Shown here one piece after another: positions 27,177-35,816 of a stretch of 44,454 bases of DNA (position 1 is the stretch's first letter; each line of letters opens with the position of its first letter). The DNA is from Streptomyces sp. MP131-18 (GTDB lineage Bacteria > Actinomycetota > Actinomycetes > Streptomycetales > Streptomycetaceae): assembly GCF_001984575.1 (NCBI RefSeq), contig NZ_LZNS01000001.1, positions 579,371 to 623,824 of the forward strand. Direction: 5' to 3'. The notes below the pieces were generated by a model. It did no database searches, was not told where the DNA came from, and saw only the letters and a list, made by a program, of their open reading frames with translations. Made by a program: the position numbers and the translations under genes.

Positions 27177-28489
27177 CCGAGATCCTGCTGCTTTTCGTGG
27201 CCCTCGCGCTGATCCTCGCCTGCGCCATCTTCGTCGCCGCCGAGTTCTCCCTGACCACCATCGAGCGCGGCGAGCTCGAGCGCGCCGCGCGGGCGGGCGA
27301 GCGCGGCGCCGAGGGCGCGCTCGCGGCCGTCCGGCGCCTGACCTTCCAGCTCTCCGGCGCCCAGCTGGGCATCACGGTGACCTCACTGGTGATCGGCATG
27401 CTCGCCGAGCCCTCCCTCGCCTCGCTGCTGCGCGGGCCGCTCGAATCGGCCGGTCTCGGCGGCGCCGCATCCGCGACGGCCACCGTGCTCGGCGTGGTGA
27501 TCTCCACGATCGCGCTCATGGTGATCGGCGAGCTGGTCCCGAAGAACTGGGCGATCTCGCGCCCGCTGGCGGTCGCCAAGGTGGTGGCCGGCCCGCAGCG
27601 CGGTTTCACCGCCGCCTTCGGGCCGTTGATCCGGCACCTGAACAGCACGGCGAACCGCCTCGTGCGCCGCGCCGGTCTGGAACCGGCGGAGGAGCTGGCC
27701 TCGGCCCGCACCCCGCAGGAGCTGGTCGCGCTGGCCCGTCACTCGGCGGCCCAGGGCGTGCTGCCGCCGGACTCGGCCGAGCTGTTCGTGCGCACGCTGC
27801 ACCTGAGCGAGCTGACGGCGGAGAACGTCATGACACCGCGCGTGGACGTGCACGCGCTGCCCGTCTCCGCCACCGCGGCGGACGCGGCGGCCCTCACCAG
27901 GTCCACCGGCCACTCCAGGTTCCCGGTCTACCGGGACATCCTCGACGACGTGGTCGGGACCGTTCACATCAAGGACGTGCTGGCCCTGGCCGCGGACCGG
28001 CGGGCCGCGACCCCGGTCACCGGGCTGATGACCGAGCCGCTGCCGGTGCCCGACACCCTGCCGGTCGACCGGCTGCTGGAGCAGCTGCGCGGTACCGCGT
28101 CCATGGCGCTGGTCGTCGACGAGTACGGCGGCACCGCGGGCGTGGCGACGCTGGAGGACATCATCGAGGAAGTCGTCGGCGAGGTCCGCGACGAGCACGA
28201 CCCGGAGGAGGCGCCCGACCTGGCGCCCGCCGGACCCGGCGCGTGGGAGGCGGACGGCGGGCTGCGCGTCGACGCCCTCTCGTCCATCGGCATGTCCGTG
28301 CCCGAGGGCCCCTACGAGACCGTCGCGGGGCTGCTGGCCGCCGCCCTCAGCCGCATTCCGGCCACCGGCGACACCGCCGAGGTCGACGGCTGGCGGCTGA
28401 CCGTCCTGGCCACCGCGCATCACCGCGCCGACCGGGTCAGGATCGCCGCGCCCGGCCCGTCCGCCACTGCCCCTGGGGAAGCCCGATGA
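27173..28489 (+). CDS. CNNM/CorC-HlyC family membrane protein (hemolysin-like, DUF21-CBS)
   Basis: 438 residues from GTG 27173. The DUF21/CNNM transmembrane domain (about 1-190) has an AEFSLTTIERGELERAA segment after helix 1, QLGITVTSLVIGMLAEPS near 64, and IGELVPKNWA near 120 (the conserved GE-PK motif). A CBS pair (about 210-335) includes VMTPRVDVHALP, SRFPVYRD and VDEYGGTAGVATLEDIIEEVVGEVRDE, and a CorC_HlyC domain (about 350-430) ends the protein. The family is linked to Mg2+/Co2+ efflux or homeostasis. Its stop overlaps the start of a paralogue, so the pair probably works together, possibly as a heteromer. Confidence 0.92.
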   Translation: MTEILLLFVALALILACAIFVAAEFSLTTIERGELERAARAGERGAEGALAAVRRLTFQLSGAQLGITVTSLVIGMLAEPSLASLLRGPLESAGLGGAASATATVLGVVISTIALMVIGELVPKNWAISRPLAVAKVVAGPQRGFTAAFGPLIRHLNSTANRLVRRAGLEPAEELASARTPQELVALARHSAAQGVLPPDSAELFVRTLHLSELTAENVMTPRVDVHALPVSATAADAAALTRSTGHSRFPVYRDILDDVVGTVHIKDVLALAADRRAATPVTGLMTEPLPVPDTLPVDRLLEQLRGTASMALVVDEYGGTAGVATLEDIIEEVVGEVRDEHDPEEAPDLAPAGPGAWEADGGLRVDALSSIGMSVPEGPYETVAGLLAAALSRIPATGDTAEVDGWRLTVLATAHHRADRVRIAAPGPSATAPGEAR

Positions 28490-29508
28490 CCGCCTTCCAG
28501 CTCGCCCTCGGCGCCCTGACGCTGCTGACCAACGCGTTCTTCGTGGGAGCCGAGTTCGCCCTGATCTCCGTGCGCCGCGACCAGATCGAGCCGCGGGCCG
28601 AGGCCGGCCAGCGGCGCGCGCGCACCGTGCTGTGGGCCCTCGAACACCTCTCCCCCATGATGGCCACCGCACAACTGGGCATCACCGTCTCCTCGCTCGT
28701 CCTCGGGGCGGTCGCCGAGCCGGCCATCGCCCATCTGCTCGAACCGGCCTTCGAGGCCGCCAGCGTTCCCCACGCCCTGGTACACCCGATCGCATTCACG
28801 ATCGCCCTGGCACTGGCCACCTATCTCCACATGCTCATCGGCGAGATGATCCCCAAGAACATCGCGCTGGCCGCCCCCGAACGCACCGCCCTGGCGCTGG
28901 GCCCCGCGCTGGTCGCCCTCACCCGTGCGCTGAAGCCGGTGATCTTCGGCATCAACGCGTTCGCCAACACGCTGCTGCGGCTGATGAAGGTCGAGCCGAA
29001 GGACGAGGTGGCGTCGGTCTTCACCGACGACGAACTCGCCCGTATCGTGAAGGACTCCAGCGACGCCGGTCTGCTGGAGGCGGCCGAGAGCGAACGGCTG
29101 CGCGACGCGCTCGCCCTCGGCACCAAGACCGTCGCCGAGATCACCGTCCCGGCCGGGCGGATGATGACGGTCGACCACCGCACCACGCCGCGCCGGCTCG
29201 AACAGGCCGCCGCGACCTCGGGGTTCTCGCGATTCCCCGTCACAGGGCCCGGCACCACGGTCCTGGGCTTCCTGCACGTGAAGGACGCGCTGGAGGCGGA
29301 GTCCGCGGACAGGCCGTTCCCGCGGGAGGCCCTGCGCCCGATCACCCGCATCCGCCCGGAGACGCCGCTGGACGACGCCCTCACGGCGATGCGCGCCGGA
29401 AGCACGCACCTGGCCGCGGTCATCAGCGACCGTGGGTCGCTGCTCGGATTCGTCACGATGGAGGACGTCCTGACCGAGCTGGTCGGCCCGCCGCCCGCCC
29501 GGCGCTGA
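28486..29508 (+). CDS. CNNM-family membrane protein, second copy, without CorC_HlyC tail
   Basis: 340 residues from ATG 28486, which overlaps the upstream stop by four bases (ATGA). It has the same DUF21 domain (AEFALISVRRDQIEPRAEAG, QLGITVSSLVLGAVAEPA, IGEMIPKNIALAAPER) and a CBS pair (about 205-330, including GFSRFPVTGP and LLGFVTMEDVLTELVG), but it ends after the CBS pair. The C-terminal domain of its neighbour is missing. The paired arrangement of a full-length and a shortened CNNM protein is common in actinomycetes. The role is likely divalent-cation transport. Confidence 0.92.
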   Translation: MTAFQLALGALTLLTNAFFVGAEFALISVRRDQIEPRAEAGQRRARTVLWALEHLSPMMATAQLGITVSSLVLGAVAEPAIAHLLEPAFEAASVPHALVHPIAFTIALALATYLHMLIGEMIPKNIALAAPERTALALGPALVALTRALKPVIFGINAFANTLLRLMKVEPKDEVASVFTDDELARIVKDSSDAGLLEAAESERLRDALALGTKTVAEITVPAGRMMTVDHRTTPRRLEQAAATSGFSRFPVTGPGTTVLGFLHVKDALEAESADRPFPREALRPITRIRPETPLDDALTAMRAGSTHLAAVISDRGSLLGFVTMEDVLTELVGPPPARR

Positions 29509-29608
29509 CACTGCCCCGCCGCGCGGAACGGTCTGGACCGGGATTGACTGGCGAGAGCCGTGGTACTCAATACCGTTCCGTGCGGCGACCGCAGCAAGGA
29601 GCGCATCC

Positions 29609-30646
29609 GTGTCCGACATCCTCACCGGCCAATGGCCGCTGAGCTGGAGCATTGCCGTCTTCCTCCTGGCGGGGCTGGTGACCGTCGTGGGCAGCGTCCG
29701 GCTGGCCACGCTCGGCGACGTGCTGGCCGACCGGACGGGGCGGGGCGAGGCGCTGTTCGGTGCGGTGTTCTTCGGCGTGGTGACGTCCCTGTCCGGGATC
29801 GTCATGACGGCGGTCACCGCCGCCGCCGACCAGCCGGAGCTGGCATACAGCAACGCGGTCGGCGGCATCGCCGCGCAGACCCTGGCCGTCGCCGCGGCCG
29901 ATGCCACCTACCGGCGGGTGAATCTGGAGCACGCCGCCGCCTCGCTGCCGAACCTCCTCTTCGGCTGCCTGCTCATCGGCCTGCTCGGCATCGCCCTGAT
30001 GGCCGCCTTCAGCCCGGATGTCACCGTGCTCGGCCTGCACCCGGCCTCCGCCTTCATGATCGCCTTCTACTGGGGCGGCATCCGCCTGATCAGCGACCGC
30101 CCGCGCCCGATGTGGGTGGCGGTGCGGACCCTCGAGACCGTGCCGGACGTGCCGCAGCCGGGCGGCGAGGCGCAGGCGCGGCGCACCGGCACGCTGTGGG
30201 CCGAGTTCCTCGGTGTCGCCGCCGTCGTGGTGGTCGGCGGCTGGGTCATCGCCCGCGCCGCGGAGACGCTGGTGGCGAGCACCGGGCTGAGCGCGGGTTT
30301 CGTGGGCGCGGTGCTCATGGGCATCGTCAACGCGCTGCCCGAGACCGTCACCGCCATCGCGGCCGTGCGGCGCGGCGCGGTCACCCTCGCCATCGCGGCC
30401 GTGATCGGCGGCAACTGCCTGGACGTGCTCAACCTCGTGATCGGCGATTTCGCCTACGGTGGCGGTTCCCTCTTCCACGCCGCGGGCCCCGACCAGCTGT
30501 TCCTCACCGCCGCCGCCCTGGTGATGACGAGCGTGCTGCTCGGCGGGCTCCTCGTGCGGCAGGAACGCGGCTGGTGGCGCCTGGGGTTCGACGGCGTCCT
30601 GCTGATCGCCGTCTACGCCGGCGCGGTGGCCGTCCTCGCCTTCTGA
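29609..30646 (+). CDS. CaCA-type cation/Ca2+ exchanger-like membrane protein
   Basis: 345 residues from GTG 29609, with AAGGAG 8 nt upstream. It has ten or so hydrophobic segments. Two internally related alpha-repeats are visible: SNAVGGIAAQTLAVAAADATYRR near 81-103, and NALPETVTAIAAVRRGAVTLAIAAVIGGNCLDVLN near 237-271. The latter carries the conserved acidic residue in a NALPE motif typical of Na+/Ca2+ or H+/Ca2+ exchangers. The canonical N-terminal GTSLPE motif is degenerate (SLSGIVMTAVTAAAD). It follows the two CNNM genes by 100 bp and may share a cation-homeostasis role. Confidence 0.82.
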   Translation: MSDILTGQWPLSWSIAVFLLAGLVTVVGSVRLATLGDVLADRTGRGEALFGAVFFGVVTSLSGIVMTAVTAAADQPELAYSNAVGGIAAQTLAVAAADATYRRVNLEHAAASLPNLLFGCLLIGLLGIALMAAFSPDVTVLGLHPASAFMIAFYWGGIRLISDRPRPMWVAVRTLETVPDVPQPGGEAQARRTGTLWAEFLGVAAVVVVGGWVIARAAETLVASTGLSAGFVGAVLMGIVNALPETVTAIAAVRRGAVTLAIAAVIGGNCLDVLNLVIGDFAYGGGSLFHAAGPDQLFLTAAALVMTSVLLGGLLVRQERGWWRLGFDGVLLIAVYAGAVAVLAF

Positions 30647-30702
30647 CGAACCCTGCCGCCCCACCTTTCCCACCGGGCCCACGCTGCCGTGGAATGGGCC
30701 GC

Positions 30703-31227
30703 ATGGATGCAAAGCCCGACCACGCCACGACGACGCCCCGCCCGGGGCGCTACCTGATCGACCCCGATCGTTCGGCCGTCACGTTCACCATGAAGTCCGT
30801 CTTCGGGCTCGCCCCGGTGCGCGGCTCGTTCGCCATCGGATCGGGCACGGCCGATGTCGCCGAGCCGCTCGGGGAGTCCCGGGCGCACGCGGTGATCGAG
30901 GCGGGGAGCTTCCGTACGGGGAGCGCCAAGCGGGACGAGCATGTACGTTCCCCGAGATTCCTCGACACGGAGGCGCACCCGCTGATCACCTTCGTCTCGG
31001 GGCACGGGGACCGCGCGGACCCCGCCGTCCTCGCCGGAACGCTCACCGTCCGCGGCGTCGAACGGCCCGTGGAGCTGACGATCGAACGGGCGCAGGTGTC
31101 GGCCGGGGAATTCACCGTCCGGGCCACCGCCTCCGTCGACCGGGTCGCCTTCGGGGTGAGCGCGTCCCGCGGCATGACCGGGCGCCACCTCGGCGTGACG
31201 CTGGACGTGACGTTCGTACGCTCCTGA
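30703..31227 (+). CDS. YceI-family lipocalin-like protein
   Basis: 174 residues from ATG 30703, or 177 from ATG 30694; neither has a strong ribosome site. The YceI pattern is clear: GRYLIDPDRSAVTFTMKSVFGLAPVRGSF at the start, KRDEHVRSPRFLDTEAHPLITF near 75-96, and GTLTVRGVERPVEL near 113-126. YceI barrels bind isoprenoid or other amphiphilic ligands. This copy has no signal peptide, so it is cytoplasmic, as in most actinobacterial members. It lies 56 bp after the exchanger gene. Confidence 0.9.
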   Translation: MDAKPDHATTTPRPGRYLIDPDRSAVTFTMKSVFGLAPVRGSFAIGSGTADVAEPLGESRAHAVIEAGSFRTGSAKRDEHVRSPRFLDTEAHPLITFVSGHGDRADPAVLAGTLTVRGVERPVELTIERAQVSAGEFTVRATASVDRVAFGVSASRGMTGRHLGVTLDVTFVRS

Positions 31228-31377
31228 CGGCGGCGGCGGGGGCCGGATACCAGCGGACCTGAGGACCGGCCGCCCCCGCCCGGGCGGGCCGCCGGGCCGC
31301 GCCGCGCGGCCGCCCCGGACGGCACCCGCGTCAGGGCCCCGCCGCGGCCCTGGCAACGCCGTTCGCTGCGCCGGGGG

Positions 31378-31406
31378 TTGACGGCCCCGGGCGCCTGCTC
31401 TACGTT
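31378..31406 (+). promoter_or_regulatory. Sigma-70 (HrdB)-type promoter
   Basis: TTGACG at 31378-31383 and TACGTT at 31401-31406 are separated by 17 bp, a good vegetative promoter. It reads toward the GH43 operon. Confidence 0.65.
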
Positions 31407-31419
31407 CCGGCCAGTATTC

Positions 31420-31432
31420 CGAATGGCATTCG
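31420..31432. promoter_or_regulatory. Palindrome CGAATGGCATTCG just after the promoter
   Basis: A 13-bp dyad (6-bp arms, one central base) begins 14 bp after the -10 hexamer, over the expected transcription start. It is placed like a repressor site. It resembles, but does not match, the CGAA/TTCG sites described for the Streptomyces BxlR xylan regulator. Confidence 0.4.
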
Positions 31433-31589
31433 CTATTTCGAACATGGAGCCGCCGCATGCCCCGTCCCCCCACGCCCCCCGCGGGGCCCCGACCCCCGCG
31501 GGGCCGCATGTCCCCCACCCCACCAGGACCGTTCGCGGTCTGACCCCCGTACCCGCCCGGCCGCGCGGGAGCTGTCGCACGCATGTCAC

Positions 31590-31603
31590 TGGGAGCGCTC
31601 CCA
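31590..31603. promoter_or_regulatory. CebR-type LacI-family operator TGGGAGCGCTCCCA
   Basis: A perfect 14-bp palindrome 47 bp upstream of the first GH43 gene. It equals the known CebR (cellulose/cello-oligosaccharide repressor) box of Streptomyces. It implies cello-oligosaccharide-responsive control, or control by a CebR-like paralogue, of the arabinanase operon. Confidence 0.85.
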
Positions 31604-31650
31604 AGCACCTTGCGCGGCGCTCGGCCTGAAACGTTATAAGGAGGTTCTTC

Positions 31651-33168
31651 ATGCCCCCCATTCCCCTGGCGCTCCCCCGTGAGCGCCGACGGCACCGGCG
31701 CGCGGGACTGCTGCTCGCGGTGCTCGCCCTGCTGCTGTGCGGCGGTACCGCCGTCGTGCCGCAGCAGGCGGCGGCGGTACCCGCCGTCGACACCGACGCC
31801 TGGTACGTGCTGGTCAACCGGAACAGCGGCAAGGCCCTGGACGTGTACGACCTCGCGACGCACGACGGGGCCGAGATCGTGCAGTGGACCCGCAACGACG
31901 GCGCCTGGCAGCAGTGGCAGTTCGTCGACGCGGGCGACGGCTACTACCAGGTGCGCTCCCGGCACAGCGGCAAGTTCCTCGACGTACTCGACTCCTCCAC
32001 CGCCGACGGCGCCGCCATCGTCCAGTGGGCCGACGAGGACCGTGCCAGCCAGCAGTTCAGGCTGGAGGAGTCCGCGGGCGGCGCCGTGCGGCTGATCAAC
32101 CGCAACAGCGGCAAGGCCCTGGACGTGCTCGACTTCTCGACCGAGGACGGCGGCCGGGTCGTCCAGTGGCCGGACCTGGACGGCGCCAACCAGCAGTGGG
32201 AGCTGATCGAACTCGGCGGGGGGACGGCCGGCACGTTCACCAACCCGATCAAGCGCAACGGGCCCGACCCCTGGCTCCAGTACCACGAGGGGTACTACTA
32301 CCTGGCCACGACCACGTGGAACTCCACGATCACGATGCGCCGCTCCGAGACGCTGGGCGGGCTGGCGAGTGCGCAGGAAACCACGCTGTTCGACCTGTCG
32401 GGCATGCCGAACGGCTGCTGCAACATGTGGGCGCCCGAGTTCCACCTCCTCGACGGGCCCAACGGGCCGCGCTGGTACCTGTACTACGTGGCCGGGCAGA
32501 ACGTTCCCGACTTCAATCCCACGCAGCGGCTGCACGTTCTGGAAAGCGAAGGCACGGACCCGATGGGCCCGTACCACTTCAAGGCCGATCTGGGGAACGA
32601 CTGGCAGCTCGACCCCAGCATCCTGACGGTCGACGGCGAGCTCTACCTGCTGGGCAGCATTCACGACGGCACGCAGAGCCTTTCGATCACCCCGCTGAGC
32701 AACCCCTGGACACTCGGCGGCCAGCGGCGCACCATCAGCTCCCCCACGCTGCCCTGGGAGCAGCAGACGGCCGCGGTGAACGAGGGCGCGGAAGCGCTCT
32801 ACCACGACGGCCGGATCATGATCGTCTACTCGGCGAGCGCCTGCTGGGGCCCGGACTACAAGCTGGGCCTGCTCACACTGACCGGCAGCGACCCGCTGAA
32901 CCGGGCGCACTGGACGAAGCACCCCGACCCCGTGTTCGAACGGGACGACTCCGCCGGGGTCTTCGCGCCCGGCCACAACGGGTTCTTCACCTCGCCCGAC
33001 GGCACCGAGGACTGGATCGTCTACCACGCCAACGATTCGGCCAGCGGCGGTTGCGACATGAACAGGTCCACCCGCGCCCAGCGGTTCACCTGGAACGACG
33101 ACGGCACCCCCGACTTCGGCACCCCGGTGCCGACCGGCGTGGAGCTCCCGGGCCCGTCCGGCGAGTGA
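31651..33168 (+). CDS. Secreted GH43 arabinofuranosidase/exo-arabinanase with N-terminal CBM13 (ricin-type) domain
   Basis: 505 residues from ATG 31651, with AAGGAGG 8 nt upstream. The signal peptide is about 1-42 (RRRHRRAG then a Leu-rich core). A ricin-B/CBM13 module follows (about 48-190) with three QxW repeats ending QQWQF, QQFRL and QQWEL, each preceded by a NSGKALDV-type strand. The GH43 five-blade propeller has the three expected acids: Asp206 (NGPDPWL, base), Asp321 (LDPSI) and Glu378 (NEGAE, acid). This module order resembles Streptomyces alpha-L-arabinofuranosidases that act on arabinan or arabinoxylan. The downstream GH43 gene starts 77 bp later, so they form an operon. Confidence 0.9.
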   Translation: MPPIPLALPRERRRHRRAGLLLAVLALLLCGGTAVVPQQAAAVPAVDTDAWYVLVNRNSGKALDVYDLATHDGAEIVQWTRNDGAWQQWQFVDAGDGYYQVRSRHSGKFLDVLDSSTADGAAIVQWADEDRASQQFRLEESAGGAVRLINRNSGKALDVLDFSTEDGGRVVQWPDLDGANQQWELIELGGGTAGTFTNPIKRNGPDPWLQYHEGYYYLATTTWNSTITMRRSETLGGLASAQETTLFDLSGMPNGCCNMWAPEFHLLDGPNGPRWYLYYVAGQNVPDFNPTQRLHVLESEGTDPMGPYHFKADLGNDWQLDPSILTVDGELYLLGSIHDGTQSLSITPLSNPWTLGGQRRTISSPTLPWEQQTAAVNEGAEALYHDGRIMIVYSASACWGPDYKLGLLTLTGSDPLNRAHWTKHPDPVFERDDSAGVFAPGHNGFFTSPDGTEDWIVYHANDSASGGCDMNRSTRAQRFTWNDDGTPDFGTPVPTGVELPGPSGE

Positions 33169-33245
33169 CCGGCCGCACTTTCGCGGCGGAACACGCAATG
33201 AGAAAGCGGTAAGAGCACGTTCACGGAGAAGGCGAGGAGAGCATA

Positions 33246-34271
33246 GTGAGCAAGAACCGAAGGCGCGCGGGAGCGCGGCCGTCCCGGCGGCGGCTGCTGG
33301 GCGGTCTGCTGACCGCGGGCGCCCTGGCGATGACGTCGCTGGCCGGCGCGACCGGGCTGCCCAGCGCGGCGGCCGAGGTACAGGCGGCCGACTACCCCAA
33401 CCCCGGGGCGGTCACCGGGGACATCGGCGTGCACGATCCGACGTTCGTCAAGCGGCCGTCGGGCGACTACCTGGTGGCACACACGGGTGACAACATCGCC
33501 CTGAAGACATCGACGGACCGCACCGCGTTCCGGAACGCCGGGAGCGCCTTCCCCAACGGGGCGCCCTGGACGACGGAGTACACCGGTGGCAGCCGCAACC
33601 TCTGGGCGCCGCACCTCACTTACCAGAACGGCCAGTACTACCTGTACTACTCGGCGTCGAGCTTCGGCTCGAACCACTCGGCGATCTTCCTGGCGACCAG
33701 CCCGAGCGGCGATTCCGGTACGTGGACGGACCGGGGCGTGGTGGTCGAGTCGCAGCAGTCCGACGACTTCAACGCGATCGATCCCGACCTCGTGGTGGAC
33801 GACGACGGCCGCTGGTGGCTGTCGTTCGGCTCGTTCTGGTCGGGGCTCAAGATGGTGGAGATCGACCCGTCCACCGGCAAGCGCGCCGACGGGACCATGC
33901 ACGCCATCGCCGGGCGGGGCGGCGGCGCCATCGAGGCGCCGACCGTCTTCAAACGCGGGGACTACTACTACCTCTTCGTGTCGTTCGACCTGTGCTGCCG
34001 GGGTGCGGACAGCACCTACCGGGTGATGGTCGGCCGGGCGACGAGCGTCACCGGGCCGTACTACGACAGGAACGGCGTGGCGATGAACTCGGGCGGCGGC
34101 ACCGAGATCCTGGCCGGGCACGGCAGCATCAACGGCCCGGGGCACCAGGACGTGTTCGCAGACTCCGACAACGACATCCTCGCCTACCACTACTACGCGG
34201 ACGACGGCAGGTCCCTGCTGGGCATCAACTGGCTGGGCTGGGACGCCGAAGGCTGGCCCTACGTGCACTGA
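33246..34271 (+). CDS. Secreted GH43 endo-1,5-alpha-L-arabinanase
   Basis: 341 residues from GTG 33246, with GCGAGGAG upstream. A twin-arginine signal (RPSRRRLLGGLLTAGALAM, near 11-29) directs Tat export, with cleavage likely after about 43 or 47. The compact five-blade GH43 domain carries Asp64 (GVHDPTF, base), Asp179 (AIDPDLV) and Glu230 (AIEAPTVF, acid), plus SRNLWAPH near 116 and HGSINGPGHQDVF near the end, the pattern of endo-arabinanases. It should cut internal alpha-1,5 bonds of arabinan outside the cell, feeding the preceding enzyme. It uses Tat while its partner has a Sec-like signal. Confidence 0.92.
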   Translation: MSKNRRRAGARPSRRRLLGGLLTAGALAMTSLAGATGLPSAAAEVQAADYPNPGAVTGDIGVHDPTFVKRPSGDYLVAHTGDNIALKTSTDRTAFRNAGSAFPNGAPWTTEYTGGSRNLWAPHLTYQNGQYYLYYSASSFGSNHSAIFLATSPSGDSGTWTDRGVVVESQQSDDFNAIDPDLVVDDDGRWWLSFGSFWSGLKMVEIDPSTGKRADGTMHAIAGRGGGAIEAPTVFKRGDYYYLFVSFDLCCRGADSTYRVMVGRATSVTGPYYDRNGVAMNSGGGTEILAGHGSINGPGHQDVFADSDNDILAYHYYADDGRSLLGINWLGWDAEGWPYVH

Positions 34272-34293
34272 CCGGACCGGCGGCGGCACGGCG

Positions 34294-34329
34294 CGGCCGT
34301 TGCGGCGGGGGTCCCCGCCGCAACGGCCG
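34294..34329 (+). terminator. Very strong hairpin terminator after the GH43 operon
   Basis: A perfect 17-bp stem (34294-34310 with 34313-34329), extended outside by GGCACGG/CCGTGCC. It starts 22 bp after the endo-arabinanase stop. It also lies just beyond the 3' end of the minus-strand LuxR remnant. Confidence 0.88.
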
Positions 34330-34369
34330 ACCGTGCCCGTGCGGTCGGAGCCGATGCGGTCGTAGCGCG

Positions 34370-35519
34370 CTACTCGGCCAGGACCATCTGGAGGCGGCGG
34401 ACGAGGTCGGCCCTGCGGTTGACTGCATCTTGCGGTAGATCCCGGTCAGGTGCCGGCCGACCGTGCTCTGCATGGTGAACAGCCGCTCGGAGATCTCCCG
34501 GTTCGTGCAGCCCTCCCGGGCCAGCACGGCGACCCGCCGCTCCGCACCGCTCAGCGCGGGCGCGTGCTCCTGCTCCCCGCCGCCCGCCGCCCGCCGCCCG
34601 CCGCCCGCCGCCCGCCGCCCGCCGCCCGCCGCCCGCCGCCACGACGAATACCGCTTCCGCGGCGAACGCGTCGATCCGCTCCCGCAGCGGACGGGCGCCC
34701 AGGTCCTCGGCGAGCCGCCCGGCCAGGCCCAGCAGGCGTTCGGCGCGCGCGTACTCGCCGGTCGCGTGGCAGTGGCGGGCCAGGGGAGCAGCGCGCCGGC
34801 GTATTCGAAGGCGTGGCGCGACCGGCTCAGGAGGCGGACGGCGTCCTCCAGCGGCTTCCTGCGGTGTTCCGGACTCAGGGTGCCGGCCAGCAGGCGCAGC
34901 GAGGATGCGTGTACCACCGCCGAGGTCCCGCGGGCGAGGTCGATCTGCCTGCGGAGCAGCTCCCCGGCCTTCTCCTGATCGCCGAGGGCGATCAGGGCCT
35001 CGGCCGCGTGCCGGCGCCAGGGCAGCAGTGCGGAATTGTCCATGCGCCAGCGGGTCATCAGCTCGCCGCAGGCGAGGAACTTCCGCAGGGCCAGCGCCCC
35101 GTCGCCCGCCGCCAGGTGGCAGAAGCCCTGCGCCTGGATGTAGGCCGGCCCGTACCTGGTGCGCAGCATCGCGGGCGGGTGGGCCGTTCCCAGCAGCCTC
35201 CGGGCCGCGGGGAGGTCGCCGAGTGCCAGCAGCCCGAGGACCCCGCCCGCCAGCGGCAGGCCGATCCGCACCCCACATGCCCCTGGGCACGTCGGCGAGC
35301 GCCGTCTCCGCGGCGGCGACCGCGCCGTGGAAGTCGCTGGTGTGCGTTGACGCCGACGACGTGGCCGCCCGCGGCCCCGGCGTGGTCGGCGAGGGCGGTG
35401 ACGACGGTGGTCCTGCCGCTGACGACGGGACCGCTCACCGGCACGACCCGGCCGGTCCGTTCCGCCTGCACCTGTGTGAAAAGACCGGTCAGCCGCTGGA
35501 TTTCATGCCGCCGAATCAT
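34370..35519 (-). pseudogene. Decayed LuxR/LAL-family regulator
   Basis: Pieces of one LAL-type regulator occur in order but in different frames. They are: an N-terminus with a degenerate P-loop (MIRRHEIQRLTGLF, GPVVSGRTTV, 35519-35340); DFHGAVAAAETALADVPRGMWG; a TPR-like stretch (VLGLLALGDLPAARRLL to AFEYAGALLPW, about 35270-34790); HCHATGEYARAERLLGLAGRL; a repeat-coded Arg/Ala/Gly tract; the HTH (SGAERRVAVLAREGCTNREI to IYRKM); and a final RRADLVRRLQMVLAE. At least five frame changes are needed (near 35335, 35270, 34780, 34600 and 34430). Most of the ATPase region (about 350 residues compared with usual LAL proteins) is missing. It is either a true pseudogene or, in part, sequencing error in GC runs. 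Confidence 0.85.
34576..34638. repeat. Nine perfect tandem copies of the 7-bp unit CCCGCCG
   Basis: 63 bp of exact 7-bp repeat lie inside the LuxR remnant, encoding Arg/Ala/Gly on the minus strand. Because the unit is not a multiple of three, each gain or loss changes the frame. The frames before and after the tract would join with eight copies. Confidence 0.95.
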
Positions 35520-35816
35520 GGGTCACTGCGCCCCTCTCGCACGGCCCGGGCCGGCCGGAAAGTGGATGTCCTCGTCGTTGGTCTTTGATGGACGCGGCCG
35601 CACAAAGGGTGTTGTTGCTTCCTGCGTTGGCAACGTACCAGCGCACAGCGTTGTGCGGGCGAGGGGTTCGGCGCGGCTCAAGAGCCCGGCCGGCGGATAC
35701 GCGCCGAACGGCGCACCGGGCCTATTGAACGGGGCGGCCACCGCGCCCTTCCGCGGATTCGGCGTTTCGAAGTCCCGTTGAAGCGGCACCGGCAATGGCG
35801 GCCGGGATACCTGGTT

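Larger units (their letters stand above)
31228..31650. other. Leader region of the arabinan-degradation operon
   Basis: 423 bp. The left third is GC-rich with inverted repeats just after the YceI stop, possibly a terminator. The right part holds a promoter (31378-31406), a palindrome (31420-31432) and a CebR-type operator (31590-31603), then the ribosome site AAGGAGG before ATG 31651. The implied 5' untranslated region is about 240 nt. Confidence 0.6.

Noticed and set aside
29560..30690. An N-terminal extension of the YceI protein of about 380 residues
   Set aside because: The extension overlaps the CaCA-type exchanger gene in another frame and is Arg/Gly-rich shadow sequence; YceI proteins are about 170-200 residues.
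34576..34638. CRISPR-like array
   Set aside because: The units are 7 bp with no spacers; it is a simple tandem repeat.
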